DNA of 64,000 bases. It comes from Rhodonellum psychrophilum GCM71 = DSM 17998. Its GTDB lineage: Bacteria > Bacteroidota > Bacteroidia > Cytophagales > Cyclobacteriaceae. The stretch covers positions 1-64,000 of the forward strand of contig NZ_KB906674.1 in the NCBI RefSeq assembly GCF_000381545.1, given 5' to 3'. The notes beneath the pieces were generated by a model. The model was not told where the DNA came from, ran no database searches, and saw only the letters and a program-made list of their open reading frames with translations. A program made the translations under genes and the position numbers. Positions 59,886 to 64,000 of the stretch are shown one piece after another. Within the stretch, counting starts at the first letter, position 1; the number at the start of each line of letters is the position of its first letter.

Positions 59886-60241
59886 ACAAAATTACTTTAA
59901 GATAACGTAGAGGTTCAGGCCATATTATAATTTTAAAGGATGAAACATATTTTGAGGTCCATTCAAATGTATTGAATCAAAAACACTCATGCAATACTTT
60001 ATATGATTTTTTTTGAACTATATTCTGACAAAAGCAGGATTAAAAAGAATATATTGAACTTTTTACGTATTTTAATGAAATATTATTTTGAAAAAAGTAA
60101 GTTTAAAATTATAATCTACACAATATAGATGGCAAATCCGATAAATTCATTTTTTGTAGAGAGAAAAGGTGTTTGCGGTAGCCTTACTATTCTTATCTGA
60201 TTTTCTTATCTTCGTGGTTCGAAAATCATAAACCTTTATAT
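59886..60241. other. Gene-free stretch between divergent genes
   Basis: This very AT-rich gap of about 356 bp lies between the sigma factor and the DUF3127 gene. TATCTTCG at 60207-60214 resembles a -7 element 28 bp before the DUF3127 ATG. No ORF or repeat was found. Confidence 0.4.
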
Positions 60242-60598
60242 ATGGAAATCAACGGAAAAATTGTTCAGGTACTGGCCGAACAAAGCGGAAATGGAAGAAA
60301 TGGTGTTTGGAGAAAAAAGGAATACATTCTCGAAACGGGCGGTAATTACCCTAAAAAGGTTTGTTTTACCGTTTGGGGAGATAAAATTGACCAATTCAAC
60401 TTACAAGAAGGCAATCAAGTCAATGTAGGAATAGAATTGGAAAGCCGGGAATACAATGGCAAATGGTATTCTGATATCAAAGCTTGGAAAGTGGACAAGC
60501 AGGGAGATAGTGGCGCGGCTTCGGAGAGCAAATCTGCAAGCATGCCTGATGTGAGTACCTTTTCAGAAGAAGGTGGTGATGATGTTTTGCCATTCTAA
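60242..60598 (+). CDS. DUF3127 domain protein with SSB-like acidic tail
   Basis: The 118-aa DUF3127 protein is small and predicted to be an OB-fold (GKIVQVLAEQSGNGRNGVW, KKEYILETGG, KVCFTVWGDKIDQF, VGIELESREYNGKWYSDIKA). A flexible Ser/Gly/Ala linker follows (about 90-108) and the C-terminus is DDVLPF. Bacterial SSB ends with an acidic DDDxPF tip that recruits repair proteins. Here the same style of tip sits on a different OB-fold family, so a single-stranded DNA or partner-binding role is suggested but not shown. Confidence 0.85.
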   Translation: MEINGKIVQVLAEQSGNGRNGVWRKKEYILETGGNYPKKVCFTVWGDKIDQFNLQEGNQVNVGIELESREYNGKWYSDIKAWKVDKQGDSGAASESKSASMPDVSTFSEEGGDDVLPF

Positions 60599-60620
60599 TT
60601 CTTTTGATTTCAAATAAAAA

Positions 60621-60660
60621 CAGGGATTTGCTCCCAAAAAGCCTTTGGAGCAAATCCCTG
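60621..60660. terminator. Strong perfect hairpin terminator
   Basis: CAGGGATTTGCTCC pairs perfectly (14 bp) with GGAGCAAATCCCTG around a 12-base loop, right after the DUF3127 stop, with a T-rich run following. Confidence 0.85.
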
Positions 60661-60700
60661 CTTTTCCAAGTTTTTTTAAATCTACAAAATCTGGAATGCG

Positions 60701-61147
60701 ATGTGGAATGATTTTGATGAAAATTCTTGGGATGATGAGGATACAGATGATTTTCGGGAAGAAAACCATAAGCATCCACTTTTTAGAAAAGGAATGGAAA
60801 TAATCAAACTCACGCATGCGCTCGTGGGCTCATTGGACGAGGCAAGAAGAACGCTTTATGGCAGGTTGATGGTGGAAAGTGCAGCCATTCTTTGTTCCAA
60901 ATTTTCCGATGCCGAATCCACGTCTGATTTTATCCTCAAGATGGAAAATGCCGTGATCATGAAAGTCAATGCCCGGGAATTGAACACCATGACCTATCAG
61001 CTTGCTTTGGAAGGTGCCCATGCTGAAGAGCATTTGAAACTGTTAAGGGATGCCATCCGGGATTTCAAAACCCTATTTGTGGAATGGATTCGAGGATTTG
61101 ATCCGAATGAAAAAATGAAGGATGGCTGGGGTATTTTTGAAGATTGA
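60701..61147 (+). CDS. Conserved hypothetical helical protein
   Basis: The 148-aa protein starts at an ATG (MWNDFDENSWDDEDTDDFR) with an acidic N-terminus and a mostly helical body (KGMEIIKLTHALVGSLDEARR, RLMVESAAILCSKFSDAEST). It has no signal peptide or membrane segment. I recognise it only as a conserved Bacteroidota hypothetical. It follows the DUF3127 terminator and ends in front of repeat copy 4. Confidence 0.65.
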   Translation: MWNDFDENSWDDEDTDDFREENHKHPLFRKGMEIIKLTHALVGSLDEARRTLYGRLMVESAAILCSKFSDAESTSDFILKMENAVIMKVNARELNTMTYQLALEGAHAEEHLKLLRDAIRDFKTLFVEWIRGFDPNEKMKDGWGIFED

Positions 61148-61149
61148 TT

Positions 61150-61275
61150 CAACCCTAAATATGCATTGCGTTTCCAAATGGAATCGAAACTGCAAGAAAA
61201 TCAGCCTATTGGGAGGCTAATTCCTGATGCCAATAGGGTAAGGTCAAAAACAGTCAAGACCTAATTGATTGTCCG
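61150..61275 (+). repeat. Dispersed repeat, copy 4 of 5
   Basis: Plus-strand copy with AACCCTAAATATGCATTGCG, CGAAACTGCAAGAAAATCAG, the inverted pair CCTATTGG / CCAATAGG, GTCAAAAACAGTCAAGACC and a CCTAATTGATTG end. Collinear with copies 1, 2, 3 and 5. Confidence 0.7.
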
Positions 61276-61353
61276 TGGATTACAATCTTGATTTGAGTTC
61301 GGTATGTATAAAATGGGTTCGAAGAATCGATCTCCAATTTCTACAAAATCAAT

Positions 61354-61497
61354 TTATCGCTGACCGAATTTAAAGCCCAAATAAGCACCACCAAAGACCA
61401 AGACAAAGGTAATCCCCAGCAAAAGGAGAATTACCCCCAAGGGCATTTCCCAATCCTCGCTGCCGATTTTGAATTTTATGATTTTTTTCAGATCCAT
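61354..61497 (-). CDS. Small single-helix membrane protein
   Basis: The 47-aa reading starts at the ATG at 61497 (MDLKKIIKFKIGSEDWEMPL); a longer frame to 61563 adds 22 residues. One strongly hydrophobic segment (LGVILLLLGITFVLVFGGAYL) is preceded by a charged N-terminus. Such short membrane proteins are common and uncharacterised. It lies alone between a repeat copy and the pur genes. Real coding is plausible but unproven. Confidence 0.4.
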   Translation of the reverse strand: MDLKKIIKFKIGSEDWEMPLGVILLLLGITFVLVFGGAYLGFKFGQR

Positions 61498-61640
61498 GGG
61501 ATTGATTTTATAAATGGAATCAAAATGATATTTGGCCGAGGTCTTCAATTTGAAAATGCCCAAGGATGGTGATTATTGAATCGCGCTCGGACAAGGAAAC
61601 CTTTTCTTCCTCTTGTTGATCTCAGTAAATCTGAAATTCT

Positions 61641-62156
61641 TTATTCCCCAAGTGCATTTCTCCAACCCTTGGTTTCGATTTCTCGGGCAGTATCTTCCAC
61701 GGTTTCCCTCAGCTGCTTTTTGTAGGTGTCAAGCTTTTCAGCGATTGCGCCATCAAAAGCCCCTAAAATCGATGCTGCCAATATCCCTGCATTTTTACTG
61801 CCATTCAATGCGACGGTCGCCACCGGAATACCTCCCGGCATTTGCAAAATCGACAGGATACTGTCCCAACCGTCGATGGAATTGGAGGATTTGATCGGCA
61901 CGCCGATCACTGGAAGTGAAGTCAATGAGGCCACCATTCCAGGAAGATGTGCAGCACCACCGGCTCCGGCAATGATCACCTTCAAGCCCCTTTTTCTTGC
62001 AGTTTCTGCATATTCCAACATGCGAAGGGGTGTCCTATGGGCCGATACGACGGTCAATTCATAGCCAATGCCCAATTCTTCCAAAACTTTTGCGGCCTCG
62101 GCCATGATCGGAAGGTCGGATTTGCTTCCCATGATAATCCCTACTTGTACGCCCAT
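61641..62156 (-). CDS. purE: 5-(carboxyamino)imidazole ribonucleotide mutase
   Basis: The 171-aa PurE (class I) moves the carboxyl group of N5-CAIR to give CAIR in purine synthesis, working with PurK. The N-terminal IIMGSKSDLP block and the SAHRTP loop with its catalytic His are present, and later GAGGAAHLPGMVASLT and SLPVIGVPI. It is full length. It overlaps nothing but lies 3 bp after purK, so purK-purE are co-transcribed in that order. Confidence 0.97.
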   Translation of the reverse strand: MGVQVGIIMGSKSDLPIMAEAAKVLEELGIGYELTVVSAHRTPLRMLEYAETARKRGLKVIIAGAGGAAHLPGMVASLTSLPVIGVPIKSSNSIDGWDSILSILQMPGGIPVATVALNGSKNAGILAASILGAFDGAIAEKLDTYKKQLRETVEDTAREIETKGWRNALGE

Positions 62157-62159
62157 GTT

Positions 62160-63299
62160 TTATGCTTTTATCTTTATCAATTCTTTTATTTCAAATGCCC
62201 GCTTCTTGAGGGTTTCCAGGTTTTCGTCCAACAGGGTCACATGCCCCATTTTCCGGAAAGGTTTGGTGATTTTCTTGCCATAGAGATGGACGTACACGCC
62301 TTTTTGGGCCATGGCTTCGTCCAGACCTTCCACGAAGGCTTCTCCTGTGAATCCATCTTCGCCCAATAAATTGACCATGGCTGCCGGCATTCTCAATTCG
62401 GTATTGCCCAATGGCATGTTCATCACCGCCCGGAGATGTTGCTCAAATTGGGAAGTGAAATTTCCTTCTATGGTCTGGTGTCCACTGTTGTGCGGTCTCG
62501 GTGCGATTTCATTGACGAGGATTTCTCCTTCTTTGGTCACAAAAAGTTCCACTGCCAATATCCCAACGAGATCAAGCTTTTGGATCACATCCAATGCGAC
62601 GGCTTCTGCTTTGGCTTGGACTTCTTTTGTGATGGTTGCGGGAGAAAACAGGAATTCGACCAAGTTGGCTGTGGGATGAAAAAGGCACTCCACAGGAGGA
62701 TAAGCAACAGTTTCCCCGCGCTTGTTTCTGGCCACGATAATGGCCAATTCCGTGTCGAAATCAATCAGTTTCTCAAGCAGCCCCGGTGCATCAAATCCTT
62801 TGTGGAAATCATCTGGTGAGCGTAGAATCTGTACCCCACGTCCATCATAACCTTCCCTTCCCAATTTGTTGACCGCTGGGGAGAAATGTTTGTGTTGCAT
62901 CACTTCGGCTTTGTTCTCCGTAAGGACAAAATCAGCCGTAGGGATCCCTTTGTCCTTATAAAATTGTTTCTGCGCTCTTTTGTCTTGGATCAAGCGGATG
63001 AGATGAGGCTGTGGATAAACCTCTTTTCCGTCTTTGACCAAGGCTTCCAGTGCTTCTGTATTGACATGCTCGATTTCAATGGTGATAATGTCACAATTTT
63101 GCCCAAACGCATAGACCGTATCAAAATCGGTAAGACTTCCCACCGTAAATTGATTGGCAATGGCCTTGCAAGGCGCATTGGGGTCTGGATCAAGGATATG
63201 GATGTCAATGTTGTAGTTGATGGCCGCCTGGATGACCATTCTTCCCAACTGACCCCCACCAAGTATGCCCAGCTTTTGTTGTTGATAATTGTTTTGCAC
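62160..63299 (-). CDS. purK: N5-carboxyaminoimidazole ribonucleotide synthase
   Basis: The 379-aa ATP-grasp enzyme carboxylates AIR at N5 using ATP and bicarbonate. The N-terminal LGILGGGQLGRMVIQAA block, NCDIITIEIEHVN, the ATP-grasp region PAVNKLGREGYDGRGVQIL, and EIAPRPHNSGHQTIEG are as in the family. Length is canonical. It is followed directly by purE. One exact DnaA-box 9-mer lies inside the gene at 63010. Confidence 0.97.
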   Translation of the reverse strand: MQNNYQQQKLGILGGGQLGRMVIQAAINYNIDIHILDPDPNAPCKAIANQFTVGSLTDFDTVYAFGQNCDIITIEIEHVNTEALEALVKDGKEVYPQPHLIRLIQDKRAQKQFYKDKGIPTADFVLTENKAEVMQHKHFSPAVNKLGREGYDGRGVQILRSPDDFHKGFDAPGLLEKLIDFDTELAIIVARNKRGETVAYPPVECLFHPTANLVEFLFSPATITKEVQAKAEAVALDVIQKLDLVGILAVELFVTKEGEILVNEIAPRPHNSGHQTIEGNFTSQFEQHLRAVMNMPLGNTELRMPAAMVNLLGEDGFTGEAFVEGLDEAMAQKGVYVHLYGKKITKPFRKMGHVTLLDENLETLKKRAFEIKELIKIKA

Positions 63300-63374
63300 C
63301 GAGAACTTATTTGTTTCGCCAAAAATAAGACAATTATCAGGATAAGGAAAAGGTGAGGGGATATTAAACCTTGA

Positions 63375-63540
63375 TTACCCATTGCCAATTTCAATCCAAC
63401 CGATAATTGCTAAAATATCAGGCGACCGTTATTGTTTTTGACTTCGCGCTATTGGTGTCAGGAAATGGTCTCCCTATTGTTTGATTTTCTTTCGGTTTCA
63501 ATATCCAAAAGAAAGCCTATTGCATATTTGGGGTTCAAAC
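63375..63540 (-). repeat. Dispersed repeat, copy 5 of 5
   Basis: On the minus strand: CCCCAAATATGCAATAGG, GAAACCGAAAGAAAATCAAA, CACCAATAGCGCGAAGTC, AAAAACAATAACGGTCGCC, TGATATTTTAGCAATT. The core blocks match the other four copies. Confidence 0.7.
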
Positions 63541-63589
63541 GCTCATTGCGAATCCCAGCACCTCCTTCGGGGGGAAAAAACAAAAAAAT

Positions 63590-63612
63590 AGCCCTTCTAT
63601 CTGAAAGGGCTT
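63590..63612 (-). terminator. Terminator of the 50-aa membrane protein gene
   Basis: AGCCCTT pairs with AAGGGCT around a short loop. The A-run to its left gives a T-run on the minus strand. Confidence 0.75.
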
Positions 63613-63640
63613 AATTTTTATTTTTATAATAGGGAATGGG

Positions 63641-63793
63641 TTATACGCCTCTGCCGCCGATCAATCTTAGGAGAACTGCCACAACCGCCAAAACCAAAAG
63701 TACATGGATCAATCCTCCGGCACTGTACACAAAGAATCCGAAGACCCAACCAATAATTAAAATCACTGCGATCAAATACAATAAAGAGTTCAT
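63641..63793 (-). CDS. Small lmo0937-family membrane protein
   Basis: The 50-aa protein reads from the ATG at 63793 to TAA at 63641. It has two hydrophobic segments (LLYLIAVILIIGWVFGFFVY and IHVLLVLAVVAVLLRLIG) around GGLIH, and a short GGRGV end. The pattern matches the lmo0937 / DUF5670 family of tiny membrane proteins, common and functionally unassigned. It has its own terminator. The annotation relies on the family resemblance and full-length fit. Confidence 0.8.
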   Translation of the reverse strand: MNSLLYLIAVILIIGWVFGFFVYSAGGLIHVLLVLAVVAVLLRLIGGRGV

Positions 63794-63871
63794 AGTTGTA
63801 GGTTTTTTTAGTTAAATATAATATTGAATAAATACCATATAAACAATTACTATGCCAGTGCCTCCCTGCCC

Positions 63872-64000
63872 CTAAAACCTGATTCCCATCAATTCCATCA
63901 GCTTGTGTGCATTGAAGCTTGGGCATGGCCCGGATTTGATTTTGTAATCGAAGCGGATTTCCTGATCGTCGATCTCGCTGTGAAAGCTTTTGTTCACCAA
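63872..64000 (-). CDS. MutS-family protein, 3' end (cut by window edge)
   Basis: Reading the minus strand from 64000 down to a TAG at 63872 gives 42 residues ending DYKIKSGPCPSFNAHKLMEL then MGIRF. This matches the C-terminus of MutS-family ATPases of the MutS-related type seen in Bacteroidota, which end with a similar Gly/Asn/Met-rich tail. Function beyond a MutS-like mismatch or nucleic-acid role cannot be judged from the fragment. Confidence 0.6.
   Translation of the reverse strand: MVNKSFHSEIDDQEIRFDYKIKSGPCPSFNAHKLMELMGIRF

Noticed and set aside
63624-63926. 100-codon minus-strand frame near the right end
   Set aside because: It is a shadow in another frame of the 50-aa membrane protein gene (63641-63793), whose own frame gives a recognisable protein.

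Overview
The window looks like a chromosomal segment of a Bacteroidota bacterium, most likely Cytophagales / Cyclobacteriaceae (Algoriphagus-like). The grounds are a gliding-motility lipoprotein GldB, a MurF-alanine racemase fusion, a DUF3127 protein, fasciclin lipoproteins, a DUF5916 outer-membrane-type protein, weak or absent Shine-Dalgarno sequences, and several TAnnTTTG-like -7 elements. No rRNA, tRNA or CRISPR array was recognised. The taxonomic call is inference from gene content.

Layout. 0-5 kb: the start of an IS110-type transposase, an alditol-oxidase-like flavoprotein, a class A beta-lactamase-like hydrolase, a coiled-coil membrane protein and two tandem paralogous exported peptides, each with its own terminator. 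5-13 kb: polA and radA, then small accessory genes (HNH nuclease, 101-aa unknown, DUF3024, carboxypeptidase-regulatory-like protein, orphan Vsr-type endonuclease) and a 440-bp gap with two tandem DnaA boxes. 13-23 kb: a DUF5916 gene broken by one nonsense codon, a glycosidase lipoprotein, a ChbG/YdjC deacetylase, secreted proteins, CRY-DASH and an alpha/beta hydrolase. 23-33 kb: housekeeping genes (dxs, scpA, flippase-like protein, murF-alr), an MFS carrier with a Crp/Fnr regulator, a voltage-gated K+ channel and RidA.

33-58 kb is a large surface polysaccharide locus, mostly on the minus strand. It holds an SLBB export protein (Wza-like), a Wzz-like chain-length protein, a Wzx flippase, a Wzy/O-antigen-ligase-like protein, five glycosyltransferases, four SAM methyltransferases (three with an N-terminal four-Cys motif), a radical SAM/SPASM protein and asparagine synthase. 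It is interrupted by repeat-rich DNA, two fasciclin lipoproteins and a YhcG-type (DUF1016) nuclease. gldB lies tail-to-tail with one glycosyltransferase. 58-64 kb: nth, an ECF sigma factor with a small overlapping partner, a DUF3127 protein with an SSB-like acidic tail, purE/purK, a 50-aa membrane protein and the 3' end of a MutS-like gene.

Four patterns cut across these genes. The exact DnaA-box 9-mer TTATCCACA occurs 16 times; 15 copies lie between 2.2 and 22.8 kb and 11 lie in 14.9-22.8 kb. A dispersed ~130-bp repeat occurs five times, and one copy supplies the last codons of asnB. A ~193-bp hairpin-rich unit is repeated three times in tandem at 37.6-38.2 kb. A point nonsense codon splits the DUF5916 gene. 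I saw no single obviously new multi-gene system; the DnaA-box cluster and the dispersed repeat are the most unusual signals.
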